The notes under the pieces: model-generated
Database searches by the model: none
The model's input: only the letters and a program-made list of their open reading frames with translations
Told to the model about the DNA's origin: nothing
Part shown: positions 32,203-41,037 of the stretch, one piece after another
How the letters are laid out: each line of letters starts with the position of its first letter
How positions within the stretch are numbered: the stretch's first letter is position 1
Made by a program: the position numbers and the translations under genes
Assembly: GCF_000768675.1 (NCBI RefSeq)
Contig: NZ_AVPI01000056.1
Span: 1-64,000, forward strand
DNA from: Knoellia flava TL1
Lineage (GTDB): Bacteria > Actinomycetota > Actinomycetes > Actinomycetales > Dermatophilaceae
Direction of reading: 5' to 3'
DNA: 64,000 nucleotides

Positions 32203-35200
32203 GGTGGCGCCGCCTCCCTGACCCCGCCACCGCAGCGGGCCTGCTCGTCGTCTGGGCCGTGGCGTGGTCGGTGACCCCCGGCCGCATCGCCGAGGACACG
32301 AAGAACGACCTCTACGTCGACCCGTGGGGCTTCCTCGCGCGGTCGCTGCACCTCTGGGACCCACAGGTCACGTGGGGTGGCCTGTCGAACCAGGGCTACG
32401 GCTACCTCTTCCCCATGGGGCCCTTCTTCGCCCTCGGGTCCGAGGTGGCGCCCGTCTGGGTCGTCCAGCGGCTCTGGTGGACGGTGCTGCTCACCGCCGG
32501 CTTCGTCGGCGCGCTCGGGCTGCTCCGCGCCCTCGGTGTCGGGACGCCGCGCACCCGCATCGTCGGTGCGCTGGCCTACGTCCTCGCGCCCCGTGTGGTG
32601 TCGTCGGTCGCCGGGCTCAGCGCGGAGATCCAGCCACAGCTGCTCGCGCCCCTCGTGCTCTGGCCGCTCGTCGCCGCGTCCCGGGGCCGCCTGTCGCCGG
32701 TGCGGGCCGCGTCGCTGAGTGGGGTGGCCGCCCTGTGCTGCGGCGGCGTCAACGCCACGGCGACGCTGTGCGCGCTCGTGCCCGCCGGCCTCTGGCTCGT
32801 CACCCGACGACGGTGGTGGACCTCTCGGCTCACGTGGTCGTGGGCCGTCGCGGTCGTCGCCGCGACGGCGTGGTGGCTCGGGCCGCTGCTCGTCATGTCG
32901 CGCTACTCGCCCCCGTTCCTCGACTGGATCGAGGACGCGCGGGCGGTGATGCGCCCGGTCGGGATGCTCGACGTCGTCCGCGGCACGACGCACTGGCTGG
33001 GTCATGTCCTCACGCCCGGGGGTGCGTGGTGGCCCGCGGGTCACGAGCTCGTGACGAGCCGGAGCCTCATCGTCCTCACCTCCGCCGTGGCGGCGGTCGG
33101 CCTCGCCGGTCTCGCGCTTGCACACGTGCCCGAGCGCAGGTGGCTGTGGACCAGCCTCGTGCTCGGCGGGCTGCTGCTCACGGTGGCGCACTCGGGCCCG
33201 CTCGCCTCCCCACTCGTCGGTGCTGCCCAGTCAGCGCTCGACGGCCCGCTCGCGCCGCTGCGCAACATCCACAAGGTCGACCTCCTCGTGCGGCTTCCGC
33301 TGGTGGTGGGGCTGACCCACGTCCTCGGCCTCCTCACCGACTGGCGACCCCGCGCCGGCTGGCACCGGCAGCTCGCGCTCGGCGCGGCGGTCGTCACCGT
33401 CGTCGGGGCCGCGGCGCCGGCCTTCACCGGCGCCATCGCCGTCCGGGGCACCTTCGAGCGGATGCCGCAGCACTGGGTCGACACGGGTCGCTGGCTCGAC
33501 GCGCACCGTGGCGAGGGCCAGGCGCTCGTCGTCCCCGCCGCGAACTTCGGCGAGTACCAGTGGGGGCGGACGATCGACGAACCCATCCGTCCGCTCACCG
33601 ATGCCGCGTATGCCGTCCGCGACGCCGTGCCGCTCGCACCTGCGGGGACGATCCGCCTCCTCGACGAGGTCGAGCGGCGGCTCCAGACCGGTCGGCCGCT
33701 CGAGGGCGGCGTCGAGGTCCTGGGACGGGCCGGGGTGAAGCACCTCGTCGTCCGCAACGACCTCGCGACGAACGAGTCCGGCCAGCCGCCGGTCACCTTC
33801 GCCCGCTCGTCGGTCCGCACCACGGCCGGGGTGACGCTCGCCAAGGGCTTCGGGCCGACCTTCCTCGACGCCACCGGTGAGCGGGTCTTCCCGGTCGAGG
33901 TCTACGACCTGCCGACGCAGGCCTCCGCCCCGCTCGAGCTCTGGGACGCGTCCGACACGGTGGCCGCCTCGGGTGGCAGCGAGGACCTCGTCCGGCTGGC
34001 CGATGCCGGGCTTCTCACCGGTCCCGTCCTCTTCGACGGCGACCGCAGCACCGGCGCCCCGGCTCCGGCGAGCCGCGTCGACACCGACGGGCTGCGACTG
34101 CGGGAGCGGTGGTTCGGGGCACCCCGCGGCCAGGACCTCACCCCCACGCTGACCGCGGCCCGGGGGCGTGACGTCCCCGACTACCTGCCGTGGACGGACC
34201 GGTCGCTGCAGTCGTCGGTGACCTACACCGGCATCGCCGACGTCCGGGCCTCGTCGTCGATCGCCGAGGACCTCGGGTTCGCCGGCCTCCGTCCCGCACG
34301 CCGCCCGTTCGCCGCGCTCGACGGGAACCCGGCCACCGGGTGGGCGGCCATGTGGGACGAGCGCCCGACGCTCACCGTCGACCTGCCCGAGCCGGTGTCC
34401 TTCGACCACGTCGTGCTCACCGGGCTCGGGCCCGTGAGCAGCCTCGGTGACAGTGTCCGCCGGCCGACGAAGGTGCGCGTCAGCGCCGATGAAGCCCACG
34501 TCGTCGCCACCCTGGGCGACGGCCCGCAGCGGGTGGCCCTGCCGGACGGGCCGCACTCCCGTGTCCGCGTCGAGATCCTCGAGACCGAGGAGGACGCACC
34601 CGGGCGGGTCGTCACCGGCCTCGCCGAGCTGGCCGTCCCGGGTGTCATGCCGCGCGAGGTCGTGGACCTGCCGGACCCCCCGGAGGGCGCGGGTACGTCG
34701 AGCGGCTCGTCGGCCGTCGTCCTCGGGTCGGGCCTGCCGGGACGGGACGGCTGCACGAGCACGGGCCAGGAGTTCGTCTGCCTCTCCGGTCAGTCGGCCG
34801 ATCCCGAGCAGACAGGCGCCCTCGTCCGCTCCGTCCCCGGGGAGCGCCCGGGGGAGTGGGACGTCTCGGGCACGCTGGCCCCGCGTGGGCCGGACGCGGC
34901 GCCGGCCCTCACGTCCTCACCGGGTGTCGTCGTCACGACGAGCAGCGTGCGCACCGACGCGCCGCAGGCACGGCCCGACGCCCTCGTCGACGGCGACGAC
35001 CGCACCGCCTGGAGCCCCGCCTTCGACGACGAGACCCCCGAGGTGCGACTGGAGTTCGACCGGCCGGTGACCGTGTCGACGGTCCGCCTCCAGGCGCGAC
35101 GCGACTGGGCCGAGCGGGCCGCCCCCGCCGTCGTGCTCGACATCGGCGGCAAGGAGGTCACCCGTCGCGTCCAGCGCGGGGGCGTCGTCGAGATCCCGCC

Positions 35201-36269
35201 GACGACGGGCACCTCGCTCCGGCTCACCTTCGTGCGTGTCCCGACCACCGACGAGGACGCGCTGCCCAACGCGGCCCTCGAGCTCGAGGCCGTCGACCTC
35301 GCGGGCACGACGTTCCGCGCGCCACGTGACGTCGTCGAGGCCGCCTGCGGGTCCGGTCCCCGCCTCGTCGTCGACGGGACCGAGGTGCCGACCCGCGCCT
35401 CGCTCACCCGCGACGAGCTCTTCGGTCTCGGCTCCGGGACGTGGCGCGCGTGCCGGCCCGTGCGGTTCGACGGTGGCGAACGGCACGAGGTCGAGGTGGG
35501 GGCCTGGCAGGGGATGACACCTCGGTCGGCGGTCCTCCGGTCGGGCACCTCCGCCGCACCCAGCGCCGCCGTACCGACGTCCGTCCCGACGTCGCCGTCC
35601 GGCTCGGGCTGGACCGCGGAGGTCGCTGCCTCCGACGTGGCGCGGCTCCTCGTCCTCGACCAGAACGCGAACGCGGGGTGGGCCGCACGGCTCGGGGGAA
35701 CCGAGCTGCGACCCCAGGTCGTCGACGGTCGGCGGCAGGGCTTCGTCGTGCCGTCCGGTGCGTCGGGGGAGCTGACGGTCTCCTTCGGACCCGACGGCGC
35801 CTACCGGGCGCTGCTGCTGCTCGGGCTCGTGCTGGCGGCTGGGCTCGTCGCCACGGCCCTCGTCGGCCTGCGCCGGACGGGACAGGTCGCCACGATCGCG
35901 GTCCCGTCCGACGAGTCGCGTCGCCCGCTGCTGCCCAGCGCACGGCCGAGCGGCTTCGCCGTGGTCGGCGTCGCCGCGGTCCTCGTGGGGGCGGTCGTGG
36001 CCGGACCGGCGGGTGCGAGTGCCGCGCTCGCGGGAGCGATGGCGGCGATCGTCCTCGGTCGCCGGGGTCACCGTCGGGCGCAGCGCAGGCGAGCCGCGTC
36101 CGTCACCGTCGGAGCCGGGGTCCTCGCCTGCGGCACCGCCCAGGCGGCAGTGTCACCCGGGAGCCTGGGTCCGCCGCTCCTCGAGGGGGCGCTGCGGGTC
36201 GTGCTCGTCGCGCTCGTCGCGCTCGCGGCGCTGGCGCCGGTGGGCGAGCAGCCGCGACGTGAGGCGTGA
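32199..36269 (+). CDS. aftD: Alpha-(1->3)-arabinofuranosyltransferase AftD homologue (DUF3367)
   Basis: A 1356-residue membrane enzyme. The N-terminal GT-C domain has the catalytic-loop signature GRIAEDTKNDLYVDP, then NQGYGYLFPMGPFF, VVQRLWWTVLLT and APRVVSSVAGLSAE, all close to mycobacterial AftD. About eleven helices lie in residues 5-400. The outer part includes two discoidin-like sugar-binding modules (AALDGNPATGWAAMW, DALVDGDDRTAWSPA). Three C-terminal helices end the protein. In mycobacteria AftD builds branched arabinan of arabinogalactan and LAM. Here the acceptor is unknown. The GTG overlaps the methyltransferase stop; the last 117 bp overlap the convergent acyltransferase gene. Confidence 0.88.
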   Translation: MRWRRLPDPATAAGLLVVWAVAWSVTPGRIAEDTKNDLYVDPWGFLARSLHLWDPQVTWGGLSNQGYGYLFPMGPFFALGSEVAPVWVVQRLWWTVLLTAGFVGALGLLRALGVGTPRTRIVGALAYVLAPRVVSSVAGLSAEIQPQLLAPLVLWPLVAASRGRLSPVRAASLSGVAALCCGGVNATATLCALVPAGLWLVTRRRWWTSRLTWSWAVAVVAATAWWLGPLLVMSRYSPPFLDWIEDARAVMRPVGMLDVVRGTTHWLGHVLTPGGAWWPAGHELVTSRSLIVLTSAVAAVGLAGLALAHVPERRWLWTSLVLGGLLLTVAHSGPLASPLVGAAQSALDGPLAPLRNIHKVDLLVRLPLVVGLTHVLGLLTDWRPRAGWHRQLALGAAVVTVVGAAAPAFTGAIAVRGTFERMPQHWVDTGRWLDAHRGEGQALVVPAANFGEYQWGRTIDEPIRPLTDAAYAVRDAVPLAPAGTIRLLDEVERRLQTGRPLEGGVEVLGRAGVKHLVVRNDLATNESGQPPVTFARSSVRTTAGVTLAKGFGPTFLDATGERVFPVEVYDLPTQASAPLELWDASDTVAASGGSEDLVRLADAGLLTGPVLFDGDRSTGAPAPASRVDTDGLRLRERWFGAPRGQDLTPTLTAARGRDVPDYLPWTDRSLQSSVTYTGIADVRASSSIAEDLGFAGLRPARRPFAALDGNPATGWAAMWDERPTLTVDLPEPVSFDHVVLTGLGPVSSLGDSVRRPTKVRVSADEAHVVATLGDGPQRVALPDGPHSRVRVEILETEEDAPGRVVTGLAELAVPGVMPREVVDLPDPPEGAGTSSGSSAVVLGSGLPGRDGCTSTGQEFVCLSGQSADPEQTGALVRSVPGERPGEWDVSGTLAPRGPDAAPALTSSPGVVVTTSSVRTDAPQARPDALVDGDDRTAWSPAFDDETPEVRLEFDRPVTVSTVRLQARRDWAERAAPAVVLDIGGKEVTRRVQRGGVVEIPPTTGTSLRLTFVRVPTTDEDALPNAALELEAVDLAGTTFRAPRDVVEAACGSGPRLVVDGTEVPTRASLTRDELFGLGSGTWRACRPVRFDGGERHEVEVGAWQGMTPRSAVLRSGTSAAPSAAVPTSVPTSPSGSGWTAEVAASDVARLLVLDQNANAGWAARLGGTELRPQVVDGRRQGFVVPSGASGELTVSFGPDGAYRALLLLGLVLAAGLVATALVGLRRTGQVATIAVPSDESRRPLLPSARPSGFAVVGVAAVLVGAVVAGPAGASAALAGAMAAIVLGRRGHRRAQRRRAASVTVGAGVLACGTAQAAVSPGSLGPPLLEGALRVVLVALVALAALAPVGEQPRREA

Positions 36270-37376
36270 ACCGGGCACCTCGACGAGCTGGTGGCTGAGG
36301 AACCCGAGCAGGAGGCTGACCGGCAGGCCCACGGCCAGGAGGGGCAGGAGACCGCCGCGGAAGAACTCGGCCCCCGTCACGGCATACACGGCCGTGAGGA
36401 CCGGGAGGTGCCAGAGGAAGACGCCGTAGCTCACCACGCCGAGCCACCGTGCGGTGGGACGGGAGAGCATCCGCGAGAGGCCGGACGGTGGGCCGAGGGT
36501 GAGCGGCACGAGGAGCCCGGCCGCGACGACGGTGGCGAGCCCGGTCCGCAGGAGCAGTGCGACGCCGTGCGCCGGGTCGAGGGTGAGCGATCCGGCCAAG
36601 GGCGTCGTCGAGGCGAGGTAGGCGGCGGCCGCGACGGCGAGGCAGCCGACCGGGTCGCGGGCGAGCCGCGTGAGCCCCCTGGCAACGGGGTGTCCCGGCA
36701 CGCGCAGAGCCTCCGCGCACACCATCCCGAGGAGGAAGTGCGGGGCCCGCCACGGGAGCCAGCGCTCGAGGAGCAGGTCCTCGCCGAACTCGGCGGGGCC
36801 GGTGAGGAGCGGGAGCAGCGAGGTGACGACCAGCGCCGCGACGAGGACGGTGAGCGGCTGGGAGGGTCGGCCACGGCGCAGGCGCTCGAGGAGGACGACG
36901 GCGAGGGGCAGCACGGCATAGAAGCTGATCTCGGTCGCGATGCTCCACGACTGGCCGAACGACGCGATGACCGCGTCGGGGACGTAGATGTGCAGCCCGA
37001 GGGCGTGGAGCACGGTGTCCCCGACGTCCGGCCGGGTGGCGACGACGACGGCGGCGAGGGCGAGCCAGTAGGCGGGGACGACGCGGGCGAAGCGTCGCGC
37101 CGCGTAACCGAGCGCGTCCACGCGTCCGGTGTGCTCGAGGTGGTGGGCCAGTCCCCGGTGGAGGAGGAACCCCGAGAGCGCGAAGAAGATCGAGACCCCG
37201 AAGTCGCCGCGTGCGAGCAGGTGCCCGACGAGCCCACCCGTGGTGCCGACACCGGTGAGGAAGGACGCGTGCGTGAGCACGACGAGAGCTGCCGCGACCC
37301 CGCGCAGGCCGTCGAGTGCGGGCAGCACCTCGAGGCGCGCGGGCACGTGCGCTGAGGCAGGCGCGCCGGTGCTCAT
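36153..37376 (-). CDS. Acyltransferase_3-family membrane acyltransferase
   Basis: A 407-residue protein with about ten helices, starting with the signature LDGLRGVAAALVVLTHASFL (conserved His), then FGVSIFFALSGFLLHRG and RRFARVVPAYWLALA. It should O-acylate a surface glycan. The C-terminal 35 residues are strongly charged (RRQRRERDERDEHD) and lie in the region that overlaps aftD on the other strand, so the true end is conserved only as far as the helices. Second acyltransferase_3 in this cluster. It is divergent from the DUF3068 gene. Confidence 0.92.
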   Translation of the reverse strand: MSTGAPASAHVPARLEVLPALDGLRGVAAALVVLTHASFLTGVGTTGGLVGHLLARGDFGVSIFFALSGFLLHRGLAHHLEHTGRVDALGYAARRFARVVPAYWLALAAVVVATRPDVGDTVLHALGLHIYVPDAVIASFGQSWSIATEISFYAVLPLAVVLLERLRRGRPSQPLTVLVAALVVTSLLPLLTGPAEFGEDLLLERWLPWRAPHFLLGMVCAEALRVPGHPVARGLTRLARDPVGCLAVAAAAYLASTTPLAGSLTLDPAHGVALLLRTGLATVVAAGLLVPLTLGPPSGLSRMLSRPTARWLGVVSYGVFLWHLPVLTAVYAVTGAEFFRGGLLPLLAVGLPVSLLLGFLSHQLVEVPGSRLTSRLLAHRRQRRERDERDEHDPQRPLEERRTQAPG

Positions 37377-37431
37377 GAGAGCGAAGCGTAGGCGAGTGAC
37401 GCGTCACACCCGACGTGCCGGTGGAAGTGCG

Positions 37432-37443
37432 TACCGACTGGTA
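37432..37443. promoter_or_regulatory. TACC-N4-GGTA inverted repeat overlapping the DUF3068 promoter
   Basis: TACCGACTGGTA overlaps the first bases of the -10 hexamer TAGTGT (37442-37447) of the DUF3068 gene. It matches the element at 21202 in 10 of 12 positions. A protein bound here would exclude RNA polymerase, so repression is the natural reading. Confidence 0.45.
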
Positions 37444-37457
37444 GTGTCCCCCCGAAC

Positions 37458-37493
37458 ATGCTCCCCACACTTGAGACAAAGGTGTCCCACTGA
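37458..37493 (+). CDS. Possible leaderless upstream ORF (11 codons) ahead of the DUF3068 gene
   Basis: ATG at 37458 lies about 10 nt after the -10 TAGTGT. It opens a frame encoding MLPTLETKVSH, whose TGA overlaps the DUF3068 ATG as TGATG. It could be translated from a nearly leaderless end and pass ribosomes to the main gene. No other evidence supports a peptide function. Confidence 0.3.
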   Translation: MLPTLETKVSH

Positions 37494-38494
37494 TGCGCAG
37501 AATCATCGGTCTGGTGCTGATGGGCCTTGCCGGCTTCCTCCTCACCACGGCGCTGCTGGCGCTGGTCTACGTGCCCGGCCAGGTGAAGAAGACCCCGCTC
37601 GACACGGACTCCTACACGCGTCTCACGGGTCAGGCCTCCGCGCTGCCCTCCGGTGAGGGCGCGCCGGTCAAGGCCCTGAGCCACACGGTCGCCGACGGCG
37701 CCAAGTCCGACGGCGACGTCGTCGTCTTCGACACCTTCACCTGCCTCATCACCAACGAGGACGGGAACTCGCCCGACTGCGTCGACGACACCGACCCGGA
37801 CAAGCGCCTCGTCACCGCCTCGACCGACCGCTTCGCGACGGACCGCAAGACCGGTCTGTCAGTGAACGACGAGAAGTACATCGGCGACGCCACGCCGCAC
37901 GAAGGCCTCGTCAACAAGTTCCCGTTCGGGGTGGAGAAGAAGACCTACCCGTTCTGGGACGGCCTGCTCAAGCGCGCCGTCGAGGCGAACTTCGAGGGCG
38001 AGGAGAAGGTCAACGGCTGGAACACCTACAAGTTCGTCGTCGACGTCGTCGACGAGCCGGCCGAGATCTCCAACGGCATCCAGGGCACCTACTCGTCGCT
38101 CAAGACGATGTGGATCGACCCGCGCACCGGCGCCATCCAGAAGCAGACCGAGCAGCAGAAGCGCGTCCTCGAGAGCGGCACGACGGTCCTCGACCTCGAC
38201 TTCGGCTTCACCGAGGAGACCATCAAGGCCAACATCGAGGACGCCAAGGCCAACGACAGCAAGCTCGGCCTCGTCGAGAAGCTCCCGCTCATCGCGGGCA
38301 TCCTCGGCCTCATCGCCGCCGCCGTCGGGTTCTTCCTCTGGAACGGCGCCCGCGGCGCCGAAGGTGGCGACCTGCGCACCCGCCGTGACGGCGACGGCGG
38401 CACTCCCGCCTACGCCGGTCGCGACGATCTCGATGTCTTCGGCGACCAGGGCGACGACGCCGAGACCCGGCGCCGCGTCGACCTGCGCAAGTAG
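37493..38494 (+). CDS. DUF3068 family membrane protein (Rv0227c-like)
   Basis: A 333-residue protein with an N-terminal helix (residues 4-25), a large extracytoplasmic domain, a second helix near 265-285 and a cytosolic polar tail. The domain shows DUF3068 features: TGQASALPSGEG early, KKTYPFWDGLLKRAV in the middle and MWIDPRTGAIQKQ late. Two cysteines (CLITNEDG and DCVDDTD) may bond. Databases sometimes label relatives as PorA-family porin, but two-helix topology does not resemble a channel. From memory Rv0227c has this domain and sits between Rv0226c and Rv0228, mirrored by this cluster. Confidence 0.85.
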   Translation: MRRIIGLVLMGLAGFLLTTALLALVYVPGQVKKTPLDTDSYTRLTGQASALPSGEGAPVKALSHTVADGAKSDGDVVVFDTFTCLITNEDGNSPDCVDDTDPDKRLVTASTDRFATDRKTGLSVNDEKYIGDATPHEGLVNKFPFGVEKKTYPFWDGLLKRAVEANFEGEEKVNGWNTYKFVVDVVDEPAEISNGIQGTYSSLKTMWIDPRTGAIQKQTEQQKRVLESGTTVLDLDFGFTEETIKANIEDAKANDSKLGLVEKLPLIAGILGLIAAAVGFFLWNGARGAEGGDLRTRRDGDGGTPAYAGRDDLDVFGDQGDDAETRRRVDLRK

Positions 38495-38531
38495 GCGGAC
38501 GCCGAGGTCGCAGACCCGGACGACGCACGCT

Positions 38532-38568
38532 GGAGGCCCCGCGGACCGAGACGGTCCGCGGGGCCTCC
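38532..38568. terminator. Hairpin terminator between the DUF3068 and methyltransferase genes
   Basis: A perfect 17-bp stem (38532-38548 with 38552-38568, first arm GGAGGCCCCGCGGACCG) closes on AGA. It lies between convergent stops at 38494 and 38585 and can work in both directions. The following CGCACCG has no U-tract. Confidence 0.85.
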
Positions 38569-38582
38569 CGCACCGTGCGGGG

Positions 38583-39389
38583 TCAGGCGGGGCGGCGGCA
38601 GACGAAGATCGCCGTGCCCGGCAGGACCGCGCCGCGGGTCGGCGACCAGCCGCCCCACGTCTCCGTGTTGTCTGCCGGCCACTCGGGCTCGACGACGTCC
38701 TCGAGCACCATCCCCGCGGCGACCACCTCGCGGACCCTGTCGCCCATCGTCCGGTGGTGCTCGACGTAGGTCGCGCGCCCCGACCCGTCGGACTCGACGT
38801 AGGGCGTCCGGTCGAAGTAGCTGAGCCGCGCGACGAGCCCCGCCTGCGTGGGGTCGTCGGGGAAGGCCCACCGGACCGGGTGCGTTGTCGAGAAGACGAA
38901 CCGCCCGCCGGGGCGCAGGACCCGTGCCACCTCGGCCATGACGGCCGCGCTGTCCGCGACGAACGGCACGACCCCGTATGCCGTGAAGACCGTGTCGAAG
39001 ACCGCGTCACCGAAGGGGAGGGCGAGGGCGTCGCACTGCAGCAGCGGGGGAGCGACGCCGGTGCGGGCGCTCACCTCCGCGCCCACCCGGAGCATGCCGA
39101 TCGACAGGTCGGTGGCGACGACGGAGACGTCGGACGTGCGCCGCAGCCACCGCGCCCCCTGACCGGCTCCGGCCCCGATCTCGAGGATCCGCTGGCCGGG
39201 CCCGGCGCCGAGCAGCCGGAGGTCCTCCTCGGTCCAGCCCTCGGGACCCCAGACGAGGTCGTCGTCGCCGAGGAAGGCGCCGTGCTCGGCGTAGTAGTCG
39301 GTCGCCTCGCCGTCCCACCAGGCCCGGTTGGCTGCCTGCGTCTCGCCGGTCCCGGCGGTGCGCCGCCCGACGTCCTCGCTCACCGGCAT
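38583..39389 (-). CDS. SAM-dependent methyltransferase
   Basis: A 268-residue methyltransferase with motif I ILEIGAGAGQGAR, DLSIGMLRVG, motif II FDTVFTAYGVVPF and motif III LRPGGRFVFSTTHP. The N-terminal pattern NRAWWDGEATDYYAEHGAFLG is typical of a group of actinobacterial class I methyltransferases of unknown substrate. The ATG at 39389 (MPVSEDVG) is preferred to an upstream frame extension that runs into the rpsA promoter. It is divergent from rpsA and is probably not part of the glycan cluster proper. Confidence 0.88.
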   Translation of the reverse strand: MPVSEDVGRRTAGTGETQAANRAWWDGEATDYYAEHGAFLGDDDLVWGPEGWTEEDLRLLGAGPGQRILEIGAGAGQGARWLRRTSDVSVVATDLSIGMLRVGAEVSARTGVAPPLLQCDALALPFGDAVFDTVFTAYGVVPFVADSAAVMAEVARVLRPGGRFVFSTTHPVRWAFPDDPTQAGLVARLSYFDRTPYVESDGSGRATYVEHHRTMGDRVREVVAAGMVLEDVVEPEWPADNTETWGGWSPTRGAVLPGTAIFVCRRPA

Positions 39390-39397
39390 ACCCCGCT

Positions 39398-39427
39398 TTG
39401 ACCGTGCACAGACAGGGTCGGTAGGCT
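39398..39427 (+). promoter_or_regulatory. Housekeeping sigma promoter of rpsA
   Basis: TTGACC (39398-39403) and TAGGCT (39422-39427) are separated by 18 bp, a good sigma-A type promoter. Transcription would begin near 39435 and leave a leader of about 100 nt before the rpsA ATG, in contrast to the many leaderless genes here. Confidence 0.7.
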
Positions 39428-39534
39428 GGACGAGCATTCGTGTGCGTTCTCGCATGCCCTCCGGGGCCCGAAGGCGCGACGAATACCCAGTTCCACCCCA
39501 TCGAATCCACTGTCCACATCGGAGTTCCTACTAC

Positions 39535-41031
39535 ATGACTGCCAGCACGGTCGACAAGACCGCCCCTCAGATCGCCATCAACGACATCGGCTCTGAGGAA
39601 GACCTTCTCGCCGCCATCGACGCGACGATCAAGCACTTCAACGACGGCGACATCGTCGAAGGCCGCATCGTCAAGGTCGACCGCGACGAGGTTCTGCTCG
39701 ACATCGGCTACAAGACCGAGGGCGTCATCCCCTCGCGTGAGCTGTCCATCAAGCACGACATCGACCCCAACGAGGTCGTCGCCGTCGGCGACGAGGTCGA
39801 GGCCCTCGTCCTCCAGAAGGAGGACAAGGAAGGCCGCCTGATCCTCTCCAAGAAGCGGGCTCAGTACGAGCGCGCCTGGGGCACGATCGAGAAGGTCAAG
39901 GAGGAGGACGGCGTCGTCACCGGCACCGTCATCGAGGTCGTCAAGGGTGGTCTCATCCTCGACATCGGCCTGCGTGGCTTCCTTCCCGCGTCCCTCGTCG
40001 AGATGCGCCGCGTCCGCGACCTCCAGCCCTACGTCGGCAAGGAGATCGAGGCCAAGATCATCGAGCTCGACAAGAACCGCAACAACGTGGTCCTGTCGCG
40101 CCGTGCGTGGCTCGAGCAGACGCAGTCCGAGGTGCGCACGACGTTCCTCAAGGAGCTCCAGAAGGGCCAGGTCCGCTCGGGCGTCGTGTCCTCCATCGTC
40201 AACTTCGGTGCGTTCGTGGACCTCGGCGGCGTCGACGGTCTCGTCCACGTCTCGGAGCTGTCCTGGAAGCACATCGACCACCCGTCCGAGGTCGTCGAGG
40301 TCGGCGACGAGGTCACCGTCGAGGTGCTCGACGTCGACATGGACCGCGAGCGTGTCTCCCTGTCGCTCAAGGCGACGCAGGAGGACCCGTGGCAGCACTT
40401 CGCCCGGACCCACGCCATCGGCCAGGTCGTCCCCGGCAAGGTCACCAAGCTCGTCCCGTTCGGTGCGTTCGTGCGCGTCGAGGACGGCATCGAGGGCCTC
40501 GTCCACATCTCCGAGCTGGCCGAGCGCCACGTGGAGCTGCCGGAGCAGGTCGTCACCGTCGGCGCCGACATCTTCGTCAAGGTCATCGACATCGACCTCG
40601 AGCGTCGCCGCATCTCGCTCTCGCTCAAGCAGGCCAACGAGGACGGCGCCGGGCTCACCGAGTTCGACCCGACCCTCTACGGCATGGCTGCCGAGTACGA
40701 CGAGCAGGGCAACTACAAGTACCCCGAGGGCTTCGACGCCGAGACCAACGAGTGGCTCGAGGGCTACGAGAAGCAGCGTGAGACCTGGGAGAAGCAGTAC
40801 GCCGAGGCCCACGCCCGCTGGGAGGCCCACCGCACGCAGGTCGAGGAGGCCGCCAAGGCCGACGCCGAGGCCGCCGCGGGTGGCGACACCGCCACCTCCT
40901 ACAGCAGCGACTCCTCCTCGTCGTCCTCCGACGACGAGGGCGACGCCCGCCCGGCCGCTCCGGCCAACGAGGGCACCCTCGCCTCCGACGAGGCCCTCGC
41001 CGCGCTGCGCGAGAAGCTCACCGGCAACTGA
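39535..41031 (+). CDS. rpsA: 30S ribosomal protein S1
   Basis: S1 helps mRNA bind the 30S subunit. The 498-residue protein holds four S1 repeats, each with the KVxxxxxxGxxVxxxxGxxGxxxxSEL pattern: around residues 33-105, 120-185, 205-275 and 290-360 (examples GRIVKVDRDEVLLDIG, GVVSSIVNFGAFVDLG, GKVTKLVPFGAFVRV). Four repeats is the actinobacterial norm, against six in E. coli. The C-terminal third is low-complexity with a Ser/Asp run and ends ALREKLTGN. ATG at 39535 follows a long leader. A palindrome and a strong terminator follow the stop. Confidence 0.98.
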   Translation: MTASTVDKTAPQIAINDIGSEEDLLAAIDATIKHFNDGDIVEGRIVKVDRDEVLLDIGYKTEGVIPSRELSIKHDIDPNEVVAVGDEVEALVLQKEDKEGRLILSKKRAQYERAWGTIEKVKEEDGVVTGTVIEVVKGGLILDIGLRGFLPASLVEMRRVRDLQPYVGKEIEAKIIELDKNRNNVVLSRRAWLEQTQSEVRTTFLKELQKGQVRSGVVSSIVNFGAFVDLGGVDGLVHVSELSWKHIDHPSEVVEVGDEVTVEVLDVDMDRERVSLSLKATQEDPWQHFARTHAIGQVVPGKVTKLVPFGAFVRVEDGIEGLVHISELAERHVELPEQVVTVGADIFVKVIDIDLERRRISLSLKQANEDGAGLTEFDPTLYGMAAEYDEQGNYKYPEGFDAETNEWLEGYEKQRETWEKQYAEAHARWEAHRTQVEEAAKADAEAAAGGDTATSYSSDSSSSSSDDEGDARPAAPANEGTLASDEALAALREKLTGN

Positions 41032-41037
41032 GCCGAC

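Noticed and set aside
18647-39534. Horizontally acquired island
   Set aside because: Codon use, GC content and TATGCC distribution match the flanks, no tRNA, integrase or repeat bounds it, and the families are ordinary for actinobacteria.
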